The notes below the pieces were generated by a model that saw only the letters and a list, made by a program, of their open reading frames with translations, ran no database searches and was not told the origin of the DNA. A program made the position numbers and the translations under genes. This document shows positions 24,980 through 36,870 of a DNA stretch of 64,000 bases, one piece after another. The stretch lies in contig CM048552.1 in assembly GCA_026413225.1 (NCBI GenBank), positions 82,313,001-82,377,000 on the forward strand, in the 5' to 3' direction. This stretch comes from Otis tarda (Eukaryota > Chordata > Aves > Otidiformes > Otididae). The first letter of the stretch is position 1. The number at the start of each line of letters is the position of its first letter.

Positions 24980-26958
24980 TATGAAAATGATATGCCATGA
25001 TAAGGAAGCCTATAGAGGGTGGAAGCGGGGACAGGTAGCCTGGGAGGACTACCGAGTGGCTGTGCGAGCGGCCAGGGATAGGGTGAGGAAGGCTAAAGCC
25101 CTGATGGAATCGAATCTGGCCAGGGATATAAAAAGTAACAAGAAAAGCTTTTACAGGTATGTAGGGGACAAAAGAAAATCCAAGGAGAATGTAGGCCCCC
25201 TCCGGAAGGTAACGGGTGTCGTGGTTACCCGGGATGTGGAGAAGGCTGAGGTACTCAATGACTTTTTTGCCTCAGTCTTCACTGATAAGGGCTCTTGTCT
25301 CCCCACCCAAGCTGTGGAAGGCACAGGCAGGGACTGTGAGGATGAAGAACCGCCCACGGTGCTCGAAGAGCAGGTTCGGGATCATCTAAGGAACTTGAAG
25401 GTACACAAGTCCATGGGGCCTGATGAGATCCATCCGCGCGTCCTGAGGGAACTAGCGGATGAAGTTGCCAAGCCACTGGCCATCATATTTGAGAAATCGT
25501 GGCGGTCTGGTGAGGTCCCCGATGACTGGAAGAGAGGGAACATAACCCCAGTTTTTAAAAAGGGGGGTAAGGAAGACCCGGGCAACTACAGGCCGGTCAG
25601 CCTCACCTCCGTGCCTGGCAAGGTCATGGAGCAGATTCTCCTGGAAACCATGCTAAGGCACATGGAGAGCAAGGAGGTGGTTGGTGACAGCCAACATGGC
25701 TTCACCAAGGGCAGATCGTGCCTGACCAATCTGGTGGCCTTTTATGACGGGGTAACAGCATCGGTGGACAAGGGACGGGCAACGGATATTATCTACCTGG
25801 ACTTGTGCAAGGCATTTGACACTATCCCGCACGACATCCTTCTCTCTAAACTAGAGAGGCATGGGTTCTATGGATGGACCACTCGGTGGATAAGGAGTTG
25901 GCTGGATGGCCGCACTCAGAGAGTGGTGGTCAACGGCTCAATGTCCAAGTGGAGACCGGTCACCAGTGGTGTCCCTCAGGGGTCCGTGTTGGGCCCGGCC
26001 CTGTTCAACATCTTTGTCGGCAACATGGACAGTGGGATAGAGTGCACCCTCAGCAAGTTTGCCAATGACACCAAGCTGTGTGGTGCCGTCGACTCGCTGG
26101 AAGGGAGGGATGCCATCCAGAGGGACCTGGACAGGCTGGAGAGGTGGGCCCGTGCCAACCTCATGAAGTTCAACCAGGTCAAGTGCAAGGTCCTGCACCT
26201 GGGTCGTGGCAATCCCAGGCACAAATACAGGCTGGGCGGAGAATGGATTGAGAGCAGCCCTGAGGAGAAGGACTTGGGAGTGCTGGTAGACGAGAGGCTC
26301 AACATGAGTGGGCAATGCGCCCTTGCGGCCCAGAAGGCCAACCGCATCCTGGGCTGCATCAAGAGGAGCGTGGCCAGCAGGTCGAGGGAGGTGATTCTGC
26401 CCCTCTACTCTGCCCTGGTGAGACCCCACCTGGAGTACTGCGTCCAGTTGTGGAGTCCCCAACACAAGAAGGACATGGACCAGTTGGAGAAGGTCCAGAG
26501 GAGGGCCACAAAGATGATAAAAGGGCTGGAGCACCTCTCCTATGAGGACAGGCTGAGAGACTTGGGGCTGTTCAGCCTGGAGAAGAGGAGGCTCCGGGGA
26601 GACCTGATAGCGGTCTTCCAATACCTCAAGGGGGCCTACAGGAAAGATGGGGAGAAGCTGTTCAGTAGGGCCTGTTGTGATAGGACAAGGGGTAATGGGT
26701 TTAAATTAGAAGGAGCTAGGTTTAGATTAGATATTAGAAAAAAATTTTTTACAGTGAGAGTTGTAGAGCACTGGAACAGGTTGCCCAGAGAGGTGGTGGA
26801 TGCCCCATCCCTGGAAACATTCAAGGCCAGGCTGGATGAGGCTCTGAGCAACCTGATCTAGTCAGGGATGTCCCTGCTTCTTGCAGGGGGGTTGGACTAG
26901 ATGACCTTTGAAGGTCCCTTCCAACTCTAACCATTCTATGATTCTATGATTCTATGAT
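24980..26958 (+). mobile_element. Young CR1 LINE, 5'-truncated, with open ORF2 remainder and intact 3' tail
   Basis: This is the best-preserved transposon in the window, about 2.0 kb. It runs from within ORF2 (5' break close to 24,980, where CR1 similarity begins at ATGAAAATGATATGCC) through the ORF2 stop at 26,859-26,861. A ~97-bp 3' UTR follows with GGTTGGACTAGATGACC and AAGGTCCCTTCCAACTC, then three copies of the 8-bp tail ATTCTATG (26,933-26,956). ORF1 and the endonuclease are missing, as expected from CR1's frequent 5' truncation. No clear target-site duplication is visible, which is usual for CR1. The GC content is visibly higher than in the flanks. The uninterrupted frame implies the most recent CR1 insertion here. 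Confidence 0.96.
24981..26861 (+). CDS. CR1 ORF2 C-terminal part: reverse transcriptase with altered catalytic box
   Basis: An open frame of 626 residues encodes the reverse transcriptase and C-terminal part of CR1 ORF2p, the enzyme that copies CR1 RNA at a nicked target. Visible motifs are [27 protein letters not shown] (from residue 202), the motif A region [14 protein letters not shown] with Asp274, motif B SGVPQGS (from 329), and motif C. Motif C reads FAND (360-363) where CR1 normally has FADD, so the first catalytic aspartate is Asn362. That change should abolish polymerase activity. The C-terminal block includes [10 protein letters not shown]-like and LPREVVD sequence. Full CR1 ORF2 is about 900-1,000 residues with an N-terminal endonuclease; that part is missing here because of 5' truncation, so Met1 is simply the first ATG in the fragment and not a native start. 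No promoter is apparent. It is most likely not expressed or functional; length and motifs make the family certain. Confidence 0.93.
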   Translation: MKMICHDKEAYRGWKRGQVAWEDYRVAVRAARDRVRKAKALMESNLARDIKSNKKSFYRYVGDKRKSKENVGPLRKVTGVVVTRDVEKAEVLNDFFASVFTDKGSCLPTQAVEGTGRDCEDEEPPTVLEEQVRDHLRNLKVHKSMGPDEIHPRVLRELADEVAKPLAIIFEKSWRSGEVPDDWKRGNITPVFKKGGKEDPGNYRPVSLTSVPGKVMEQILLETMLRHMESKEVVGDSQHGFTKGRSCLTNLVAFYDGVTASVDKGRATDIIYLDLCKAFDTIPHDILLSKLERHGFYGWTTRWIRSWLDGRTQRVVVNGSMSKWRPVTSGVPQGSVLGPALFNIFVGNMDSGIECTLSKFANDTKLCGAVDSLEGRDAIQRDLDRLERWARANLMKFNQVKCKVLHLGRGNPRHKYRLGGEWIESSPEEKDLGVLVDERLNMSGQCALAAQKANRILGCIKRSVASRSREVILPLYSALVRPHLEYCVQLWSPQHKKDMDQLEKVQRRATKMIKGLEHLSYEDRLRDLGLFSLEKRRLRGDLIAVFQYLKGAYRKDGEKLFSRACCDRTRGNGFKLEGARFRLDIRKKFFTVRVVEHWNRLPREVVDAPSLETFKARLDEALSNLI

Positions 26959-26967
26959 ACGTCTCTG

Positions 26968-26993
26968 AGTGTCCTAGGCAAGTGTCCTAGGCT
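26968..26993. repeat. 13-bp tandem duplication beside the CR1 tail
   Basis: AGTGTCCTAGGCA is followed directly by AGTGTCCTAGGCT, ten bases right of the CR1 tail. Probably a local slippage duplication. It is not a target-site duplication, because both copies lie on the same side of the element. Confidence 0.85.
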
Positions 26994-28340
26994 GTTTTTA
27001 TTTTTCTCCTTCCCTGTTTTCTCAAGCACATCTTGACTGCTATGCCAGCCTACCTGTCCACTACCAACACACCTAGACAGTCAACTATTCAACTTTCAAA
27101 TAGAGGGAACAGTCCATGATGCTGTATATACCAGCCTTGAAGATACAAGCCATCACTAAAAGATAATGGAAGCTGGAAAAAGGCAATACTCCAGAGTGTG
27201 TGGACATGCGACTTCGCTTCTAATTCTACTGACTTATGTGCAAGTTTTGAATGCACCAAAGCAATGTGTTTGGCTCAAAGGCACTGTTTTCCAGTTTCTG
27301 CTTGTAGGGATTCCATCCAGGACTTAGCTTTGCTTGATGTTTCACTATAGATTACATAAAACCCAAAAGTCTACAAAAGAAAGAAATAGTTCAAACCACA
27401 GTGCTTCACCTGCCTTCACAAACCTTCAAGAGAATGGTCAGCCTTGAGGTAGAACTACACAAAGCTGCTCATGTTGGTTTGAACGAAGGCCCTGGTTTAT
27501 TCAACACAAAGTGTAATGTGTGATATGACTTAGCTTAAAGTGCTTAACTGAGTATCCAGCATAGGAAACTTCAAAATCAGACAAATTTTATTATCATTTT
27601 ATGAACAGCATGGAAAAATTTCCAATGGAGTGGCTGTGTAGGCTTGGAACTCCAGACTGGCCTAGTAGTTTGTGTGCTGTTAGTTCAGTTGATTGACTGA
27701 TAGGACTGAGCATGTATGTGATAGCAATGACTTTCGTTACTAAGGTCAAAGCCAAGGCAATGACAAGTCTACCCAGTTCCCTGTGGCAAGATTCCAGACA
27801 GCAAACATAATGGTGAGAAATAATGCTGTTTCTATGTGACACCGTTGTGGGAGGGCCCTTCTAGTCTTTGTGTGGGGTGGATTTTCTACTTAGTGCTTGT
27901 CACTGAAACATTGCAGCACTTGAAATAAAATGTCTTAGAATTTTTAATTCTAATTCAAATCCTCAGACTTATGTAATAACTTTGATCCCATAGGATCCCT
28001 ACAGTCTTTACAAGCAGAGCAAGTTCATGCTTGGAAAGAAGTGTGCAAGTCTCGTGATTTTTTTGGGGACAAATGTAGCCTTTTGCATATTGATTTTTGT
28101 GGTTCTCTTTTTACCAATAATTGTTCAGTAAACATGTTGAGATTTTTTAAAATCATCTATTTACCAGAAAACTCTTGATTTAAAACTGTCTAAATGTCTG
28201 GTGTTATCTATTTTTCCGTTGTGCCACAGGTCACTCAATTTGCCTGGTTGGAAAATTAAAACTTTTATAAGCAGGAAAAGAAATAAATTTCAAAAGAGCA
28301 ATATAAATATCCACCTGACATATATCTGAACAACTATACG

Positions 28341-28358
28341 TTTCTTTCTTTCTTTCTC
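28341..28358. repeat. (TTTC)n microsatellite
   Basis: Four TTTC units, ending TCTCTTT. Short simple repeat. Confidence 0.8.
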
Positions 28359-28613
28359 TTTAAGAATAAACGATTACTCCTACAATGGTTAATTGAAATA
28401 TAATTTTTAAAATATCCAGCAGTATTTGCCCAGCTGTAGGTACAAACATTATTCTTGACTTACATGCAACAACTGCTAGTCATCTGTCATTGAGTAGCTC
28501 TCCTTATTGTTCCTAAAATTAATACCCAGCAATTTGAAGGAATATAATACTCTAGTATTGAAAATGCAGAGTAATTTGAGCAGGTAGAACGTAATTAGCT
28601 ACACTGAAATCTT

Positions 28614-28660
28614 AAATCTCTTTGCCAACTCCAGTCTTATTAAAGTTGGCAAAGAGATTT
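28614..28660. repeat. Perfect 17-bp inverted repeat with 13-nt loop
   Basis: AAATCTCTTTGCCAACT (28,614-28,630) is exactly complementary to AGTTGGCAAAGAGATTT (28,644-28,660), with loop CCAGTCTTATTAA. To the right lies a short direct repeat of AGTGATCA. A transcript of either strand would form a 17-bp stem. It could be a template-switch product, a remnant of a small palindromic transposon, or a structured RNA; the sequence alone does not decide. Confidence 0.9.
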
Positions 28661-31600
28661 TTAGTGATCATAAGTGATCAGTGACTCTATTACCTCATCA
28701 GTGAATTGCTGCTGAAATTTCTCAGCCTCATATGTGGAATGACTCAGAGAAAAAGGACCCTCTAAGTCCCCGCCATCTCCCCTTAGTCTGCACCATCTCT
28801 CCTAGGGTCATTTGCTGCTTACTTTGTAAGCAAAGTTCCTGGGCATGAATCACAAATCTTGACACTCTCTAGAGCTTCCGTTGTTTTTCTTACTGGAGTG
28901 GTATTTTAGTGGTTAAAATGGCTTAATTTTTCTCTTCCACATGCCCATTGCCTCAGTGCACAGACTGGGTGCCATCAGAGTAAAATGCACTTAGCTCCCA
29001 ACAAACTATACATTGTCGATAAGCAGAGGTGCTAAGGCAGAGGTAACGAAACATTTGTTCTTTGAAATGCATTCTGATTATCTAATATTTCTCCATCTCT
29101 GTTACAGCTCTTGATCTAATCTAGCCAAAAAGTATCAGTTCCATAAAGGCATTTGCAATGATTTTGAAAACTAAGGTGGCTCCCAATCTGCCTGGCATAT
29201 CTTTAGTATTTCCCAGGTTTGCATTTTGGAAACCTTTGAAATGAAGCAAAAATTCCTCCAAATGTTTATTCTCCACAGTATAACTGCATTGTACATATGC
29301 AATTATAATATATATGTGTAATATATGTGTAACAAACCCTTCTGGAGAAAAGTGCTGATCAGGCTTAGATTTTCCTCATTTAGAGTTTCTGCTCTTATAC
29401 TCTCATTGCTGCCTCTATTTCTCACTTGTTGTACCACATCACAGGCTTTGATGCCCATAGCTGGCAAGGGTTTAGGCACCACTTACTGAATTTCAGATTG
29501 ATTCACACCATCAGTTTCAGTGGAATTACACTGAGAATGTCTTTGACCCATTAGTTTTAAATACTGCTTTTGTAGGAATTGTGCAGCTGGGGAAATACGT
29601 CTGTGTCCCATTATGAATTCCACTTGGGTTAGATTGTTTTAAATGTTGCAATTACTATGAATTAAATCATTCATTGACCGTCATAAAACTGGCAGGTCTC
29701 AAAATCCTGTGTCTGGAAAGATGCACCATGAACCTCAAGTTATGCTGGTGTGATAGTGGGTACTGCCACTAGTAATGCTAACTGTTGCTGTCCATCTTTG
29801 CCCACTCATCCTCAGAAGGAGCTGGGGAAAACAAACTGTTGCAGTATGGGGAGAAAAATGGCATTGCAATAGGATTTTAAAATGGTGTATGTTCTTCAGC
29901 TACAAGTACTGAAATGTTACCAAATGCTGGAGGGTGAACAGAAAAGGGAACTTTGCCTTTTACCTTGAAGATACTGGTCATGGTCCACAGGCTGCTAGGA
30001 GTTGTAAGAATTATAAAGGAGGGTAGAAATGCTCTTAAAGTTTTGCTTTATCCCCTTACACCCTATTATTCATAACTCTCTTCAGGGATTCTGAGAATAG
30101 TATGGTCTATGTGTGTCAAGGTATGTGGATGTGATCCTCCATTTAAGAAATCCTTAACTTCATCATTTTATCTGACAAACAAACAATCCTTAAAGAAAAT
30201 AACTAGAAAAAAAATAGGGTAAATTTGCCTGGTGGACTACTGTTAGAGGGAATTATCTGAGTAACCAGTTCAGCAAACCTAGGTCACTGGGGTCTTCCTG
30301 AAGGGCAACTAAGGCAGGAGTTGCCTCCTAACACAGGAGTGGTGTCAGAGACAGGAACTGTATTGGTAAGTTTGATATGATGGTCATTAGCTAGCTCCAG
30401 GGAACTTATTAGGCCAGTAGATTTCTGGATCCTCTTCAAAAGAGAGTAAAAGTGACTGACACTTGGCAAGCTTTGCCTTTTTGAGATAGATCCTGGAGAT
30501 CCATTTTCTGAACAAAAACATGAAACACTGCAACTGGGTGGTGGCAGTAACATATTGCAGGGCCACCTCCCTGCTGGTGGTGATTTTTCAGCAAATCATA
30601 GTCCCCACCCATCACAACTTCATAGTCTCATAGAATGTATGCTACAGCTTTTACCTAAAGTTTTTGTACCTTTCTGACAGATCCTTTTTGTCTTCGCATA
30701 CATAGTACAGGGCGAGGAAGTTGTGGAAGAATCTTTATCCTATACTCTATGTCCTCAGACCTTACCTCAGCATCAATGGTAGGAGCACCGGTAAAGCTTG
30801 CCAAGTGTTTTTTTTGTGAGTAACTCCCCGATACCAAGTCAAGTGAGATTGCTGATGAGTGACTTAAAAAATCCTAATCTGGTCTCTGACACTAAGACCC
30901 TGTGTGGCTTCAGGCAAGTTTCAACACCTTTCTACTGCTGCCTTTCCAGGGCTAAAGTGTTTATTTGTCTGCTACATCAGGTTTTTAGGGAGAATTCATT
31001 ATTCAGTACATTCACAGAACATAGTGCTTTCCTTTCTGGTGCAGGAAGTTGGAATAAATCAGGCCACCAGAAATGAGAGCATTTGAACACAAATTATTAT
31101 TTCTTGCCTCATTGCAAAAACTATTCAGTCTTCCTGTGAGCTAATCTGAGCTACTTAAACTCAATCCTCTTGTCTAAATTCATGTTACAATGAATGGTGG
31201 GGTAGTTACCTTTATGGACTAACAAACCATGCTGAATTAATTTCTATTAGGATTATCAAATCAAGTTAAATTCCTCATAGTGATGAAAAACTTCAACACC
31301 TGCCATCCTTATGCATTTTCAGAAATCCTGGAAGATGAAGGGACTTTATGTCTAGGATTATTTTAGATTTTATAACGTATCAAACATAAGCAAATTAATG
31401 CAATGCAAACAAGAGAAAAAATTATCAACAGAAGCACAATATAAGAAGCTGTTTCTGAGCACAGGTTAATAGTTTAAAAGTAATAGCTCCACTTAGTAAA
31501 AATAAGATAATAGCTGAGGGTGGCATCTGGGCTGTAAAACCCATCTCACAGCTGTCACAGGTGATAGGCTTTTAGTTTAGTGGGAATGAAAGAACATAGC

Positions 31601-32807
31601 ACCCTAAACATCCATCACCAAGCACTACTTGTTTCATAACGCAGAGTAGTCTGTTACCTTACAAAAAGTATGGATCAAACCTCCAAACTATGACTTATCA
31701 TAAGAAGATCAAAGATACCACCAGTTCCTTAATTCTTGCAATAACAGAGAATTTGTGAGATGAAACTGCCCAGACGTAGCATGAAAACCATTAATAGGAT
31801 GTGTATTTATGCACAAAAAAAAAAGTTAAATCATGAAACCTATCACTTACAACAGAAACGTTGGCTGGCCTAGGAATGAAAGCTCTGCAGATGGACTACA
31901 TCAGGCTTGTGTGCTAGAACGCACCATGTTTGAAGCACCAGAATGGACAAGGCAGATGTTGACTGCATATAAAACAGCAAAAAGCAACATCTGCAAAGAG
32001 AAACATCTGAAATTTTGAAACTAGTAAAAATGACCAAAAAAATCAGAAAATCGTGATGCAGCAAACAGAAAGGATAAGGGATACACAGATAATAAACTGT
32101 AAACTATAAGAACTCATGAATATACAGGCTAATTTAGGAACATATATGCCTTCACACTGAGACCTTTTTGTCTGTATAGTATCATTACAGCTTCAGGAGC
32201 AGCTACATAACATGAAGGAACTAGAATGTTCAGACAAAAAGTGACAATAGGCCTGGAGGACCTCTTTAAGGATGGTAGAGTGGAAGATGTGACATTAAGC
32301 CTGTTGCAAGGGCGTCTCACAAGGAAAGGAAACAATTACCTGTTTCCAAAGATAGCCTAGAAACACATTTGTCCTCTAAGAAAGAAAAGGTAAAGCTAAG
32401 CGTTAGTAAAATGGCTCTTATAAATAGAGTGAGTGAGTAAAGGAATTTATTCCCTTTTGATTCCTTTATTCTGCAGCAATTCAGAACCAGACGTATGAAG
32501 ATATTAGGATGAGTAAAGGACAAGATATTGAGTAGTCTTGCAACATGGCAGGATTCAAATCGTTTTACTGAAGAGGGGTTTGTTTTTTTTTAGGACTACC
32601 TCTGACAGCTTTTCCTAGCTGTAATGCCCTAATGTACAGTCCTTCAGACAGACACGAATCAATTTTATGTCCACATTTCTGTAGGAAAAATTAAGCACTC
32701 TCACAGCTAACAGATGACAGAAAAGATGTGCCTACAGTAGAAAATGGCTATCCATTTTCTGCAGCTCTTTGCAAGTGGTAATTAAATTGTGCAGCATAGA
32801 ATTAAAA

Positions 32808-32900
32808 TTCATAGAATCACAGAAACTGGAGATAGAAAAGAGCTGCTAAGGTCATTTTTGTCCATGCCCTTCCTTCTGCCAAGTGCTTTGTCCAGCACTT
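32808..32900 (-). mobile_element. Old CR1 LINE 3'-end relic
   Basis: TTCATAGAATCACAGAAACT, then AAGGTCATTTTTGTCCATGCC and CTTCTGCCAAGTGC, align in order with the antisense of an old CR1 3' UTR (tail, AGGTCAT, GTCCA, CCCT, GGCA). Only about 90 bp is recognisable and it is strongly diverged. It could extend further right without visible similarity. Confidence 0.55.
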
Positions 32901-33884
32901 TGTAGCTAATTTGAAATGCTCTCTACTTACCTAGTGCTTTTAAGAGACCTGCATTTGATTTATGCACAGTAGAAAATTATACCTTTTCTCTAGAGATGGA
33001 CAATTTGCCTCATTCAAACAGTTGTGTAATCAATTTCATTTACCAATTACAGCTCTTCGTTAACACGCAGCCACTAGGGCACTTGGGAAAGCAGAAAGTT
33101 AATGAGATTGAGGATGGGATCAGGAGGGTCTCCTGAATGCCTTGTTTTCCCCTGACAGTCCAGTAAATCTTTAGTTAGCTGAGTGCTTCTGAAGGAGGAA
33201 GCAGGTTTAGGGGATTCATCTGAGGCATATCTCCATTCATCCAACTGCAGATTAGACAGGTCTGCTGCCTTACAGGGCCAGATGGGGTTTGGCGGGGCAG
33301 AGAGGGACAGACTGGTTAATTGCTGTGTGATCACCTGGGAACTGCAGAGCACCGCACGCTGGTGGGAACTGAGGTGATTATCCGTCCTCAGTTTCAGAGT
33401 GGAGTAAATGCTATCTGAAAAAGAAACTTTCCCTTAAGATGGCCGAAGACATCTCCCTGGAAATTATCCTGTTTCTAGCCTAAGCCTACAAAGCCTAAAG
33501 TCACTTTGCTCTTGCATGAGTTCCTCCCATACCCCTGAGGCTTGAGACTTAAACAGTCTGTCTGAGGCCCCCACCATCCCTTCCAGGGGTTCTCAAAATC
33601 CTTTTCCCCTGGGACTGGAGAGTGTCTTGTCCAAAAACCTAAATGTTTATCAAGATTTTTTCAAATAGATATAAATCTTCTGTCCAAGACACAAGCTATA
33701 AATATAAAACTAGGCTTTCCCTGAGGATAAATTGCAATAGTCTACAGCGGAATTTCTTTTGAAATAACTGGCACTGCCTGCAGTCAGAAATAGGACATTG
33801 AAGTAGGAGGGATACAAACGTCATCTGATACAAACTCCCTAGGCCTGGCCAACCCCTCCCTCCCCCAATATGGCTTGTCTTGAA
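32901..33884. other. Gene-free sequence, unassigned
   Basis: No exon or certain repeat. From about 33,400 onward the sequence becomes richer in C-runs (AGGCCCCCACCATCCC, TTTTCCCCTGGG) and may belong to the LTR-like block that follows, but I cannot place a boundary. Confidence 0.35.
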
Positions 33885-34203
33885 TCTTGGCTCACTGGTT
33901 GCTTGACAAAGGTCCTCCTTTTCAAATGGTTGTCCCAAGCCTAATCCTTATAAGGCCTAAATTTATGTTTCTGGTGACACATGTCAGTGACAATCCTGCA
34001 CAGTACGAGGGTCTTGTCTCCACCTCCTGCGGAGTGCCCCGCAGCAACCCCAAAACTGCCTCTGACAAACAGGCATTCGGAGCCGGAGCAAGTTAGCTGT
34101 GTCAGCAGGGCAGCACCCTGCTGCAATAAACCCTGTGGCGAGACGACTGCCACGGGTCTGGCACTGAGCCTCCCCTCCCCGATGGTGTGTGGTGACATCT
34201 ACA
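33885..34203 (+). mobile_element. Possible LTR-like 3' end, family unknown
   Basis: This stretch is richer in GC and CpG than its surroundings. It shows features in the order expected of an LTR: a TATA-like CTTATAAGG near 33,947, an AATAAA signal near 34,125, a CpG-containing GAGACGACTGCCACGGGTCT segment, and an end resembling GGTGACATCTACA at 34,203. No matching TG-start, no target duplication and no second copy are visible, so the call is weak. The alternative is a small CpG-rich regulatory patch. Confidence 0.3.
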
Positions 34204-36006
34204 CGAGGCAGTACACTGGGAGCCAACACTGGTTTTTCTATGCATCTCCTATGCATCAGCAAGACTTCCAAAGTGGCTGATGGGATGTTGCATTTGCTTT
34301 CAATAGGATGAACATTTCACATCGTCCCTTGGGTGCATTAAAAATTCTCTTCAGATGACTCTGGAAATCCGGCATGTTGGCATTCCCATTTTTAAGAGGC
34401 TTTCTACTCAGTAAAAGTGGCCCAAACATAGATTCATCCTATTTCTACCTCTTCTTCAGAACATGCATTCTTATTAGTATGAGAACTGATATTGCTCAAA
34501 AAAAACCGAAGCACAGCTAAATATTTCGCACATTTCAGGGATGACCTAACTATAAATGTGGTAGCACTTGTATAAATGAAAAGCCAAGCATAATGACTCT
34601 GAAGATGATGATACAGCAGACTGATTCTTACAAACCTGAGCTTTCTTATCTTTTATCTTCAATGTCAGCAACAACACAGGAAATTAAAAAAAAAAAAAAA
34701 TGTTTGATGAAGCTAACAATTTCAGTTCAACACCTAGCATTTTTCACATATCATACATAACCTCTGATATCTTAGTAGAATTTAAATCTAAAATGTATGT
34801 GCTCTTGTTTATGCTGGTTCAAGATTATTTAAAAATGCAAGAGAATAAAAACTTTACTGTGGGTGTATGGTAATGGCTACCTAACTAGAAAAATTCATGT
34901 GAATTCCAAAAGGAAATTTCAATCAATACAGAAAAAAATGCTGACAAAGATGCTTGTATGAAAATGTTTTTTCTGTTCAGATCTCAGAACATAGACAGAA
35001 GTCTTCTGAGGCAGAAACAAATCCATTTCCTACAGGAGCACCTCAAACTCCACCAGAATCACACCAATTCCTTTGAATTGCAGTAGACCCTCAAATAATT
35101 ATTATTTCTATCAGCCCTCTGAGTCTTCCTATAAAGCCCAGATTCACTCCTGGGTGTTAGGGCTGCTTTGGCACTAGAGAAGCTGGAAGTAAAGTGCTCT
35201 GTGTAGGGGTCTGAATGCCTTAAGATCTATGCCGAATGGGAACATCTTCTTCCATTAAATATAATTCTCACCCTAATGGGTCTGATACAAGTCTGAGTCC
35301 TTCTCAGCTTTTCTCACAACAATTCTGCAGAAACAGTGCACTTTTTAAGGCAGCATGAGTGTCCTACGTGCCTGGCCTATAGCTTTTAAATGTTTTTAAA
35401 TTTTATTAAACCTGAAAAGAAAAAAAAATGTCCTGTGGGTAATTGCAAGACTTCTTGTATTTAGTTACAATAAAAACTATGTTGGCTTTAGTTCCTGCCA
35501 TTGCAGAAGGTGTAAGGATGACCACTGCCACCTGCTTGGTCTTTATTTGGTGTGTAAGAACATCACAATGTCACATTCTGCTTTCGATGTAAGAGAGGGG
35601 AAGAACAGTTTGGGAAACTTCCAGCTCTGTGTTGTTCTTGGATTTTCTGTCAATTCCAAATGAAATTCCTCTGTAGCATTCTCTTTCCAACTTGAAAGAG
35701 GATTATTTGGCATGCAGAAATGTTTGTCTAGTGCCTGAAATCTAGCCACACGCAGCTTAAGAGTTGACTTGGATATTTTAGAAGGATTTATTGAGTACAA
35801 TTTTTTTCTTTCAAATAAATTATTATACATTTATTCCATGGCTTAGAGAATGCAGTCCAAATTTCAAAATCGGGTACACAAGGGCAGGTACCTCAAGCCC
35901 TCATGAGAACAGTCTCATGCAGACAGGGAGGAAGTGAGGCCGTGAGTATAAGTGCAGCTCTGAGGAGCCTGGAGAAAGCAGCACTACCCTAATGTTTGCT
36001 GCGAGG

Positions 36007-36038
36007 ACTGTGACTCAGATGAGTGTCTGAGTCACAGT
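36007..36038. repeat. Perfect 13-bp inverted repeat with 6-nt loop
   Basis: ACTGTGACTCAGA (36,007-36,019) pairs exactly with TCTGAGTCACAGT (36,026-36,038) around TGAGTG. Both arms contain TGACTCA/TGAGTCA, the AP-1 consensus, so the palindrome places two AP-1-like sites head to head. That is a sequence match only; binding is not shown. Confidence 0.85.
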
Positions 36039-36852
36039 TTCTCCCTCCCCTTCCTCTGGCCAGGGAAGGTACTGATGGTGCCTTGGAGACATAAATGATA
36101 ATACTCCCTCCATGCTGCAGAAGCCAAAGAAACAAAAGATTTCCCCTCATCATTGTCCATGTGGACTTGCTCTGGGTAGTCTGACTAGAGATCAAAAGAA
36201 GCGCCATGACTAACATCAAGCTGAGCAGTAGAATTAGAGACTAGTCCATGCAGGTTCCCTCTGCAGTTAGCGGAGGAGGACGGGTTCCTCCAGGGCATGA
36301 TTCAAGGCAGGAGACTACACTGGGAGTTTGTGTGGGAGTGGATATGTCTTACAATGGACAGAGTGTCCATTAAAACAGATAAGCATAGCACATTTAGTCT
36401 AGTAGTAGTTGAATCTTGTATGTCAATAATGATTAAAATCTAAGGATTAGTAGAGGCAACCAGAAACTCCTACATATTCAGACAAGATTTAATTGCTTAG
36501 AAGAACATCCTGATTTGAGTCAACAAATCAATATACAGCAATGTAGCTTAAATCTAAGATAAGACACTGCCTATTGAAAGATGTGGTCTCTGTTAGTATA
36601 TTGGGAAATTCTCCCTTTTAATGAGGTTCAGAAAATAATACCAGACATTTTATCAGTGTTGAGAATGCCTAGGAAGGCACATAGTCCTTCCTTCTGGTCC
36701 TTCCCTAGCTCCCACTGGTCTTCCCATTCCTATGACCTCGTATTTAAGTCTTCAGTCATCTCTTACTTTGAATGAAGATGTGTGCCTCTGTTCTTGATTG
36801 CTCTATCTGCAAAAACAAACTGCCTAAGTTCTTAATTGCAACATAAATGTTA

Positions 36853-36870
36853 TTTTGTTTTGTTTTGTTT
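36853..36870. repeat. (GTTTT)n microsatellite
   Basis: Three TTTTG units plus a partial fourth. Confidence 0.8.

Larger units (their letters stand above)
26959..32807. other. Gene-free AT-rich sequence
   Basis: No supported exon. It holds a 13-bp tandem duplication just right of the CR1 tail, a TTTC microsatellite, a 17-bp perfect hairpin at 28,614-28,660, and an AT/TGTAAT patch near 29,305-29,335. A segment near 29,500-29,570 (TTCAGTGGAATTACACTGAG) is weakly reminiscent of ancient amniote repeats. A minus-strand frame of 89 codons at 30,284-30,553 is not recognised and shows no splice context that I trust. Confidence 0.45.

Noticed and set aside
25938-26621. Minus-strand open frame of 227 codons
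   Set aside because: Antisense shadow of the CR1 reverse-transcriptase frame; similar antisense frames occur over the other CR1 copies at 7,094-7,679 and 39,642-40,313.
30284-30553. Minus-strand open frame of 89 codons considered as an exon
   Set aside because: Composition is plausible, but no convincing acceptor and donor pair or family match could be seen.
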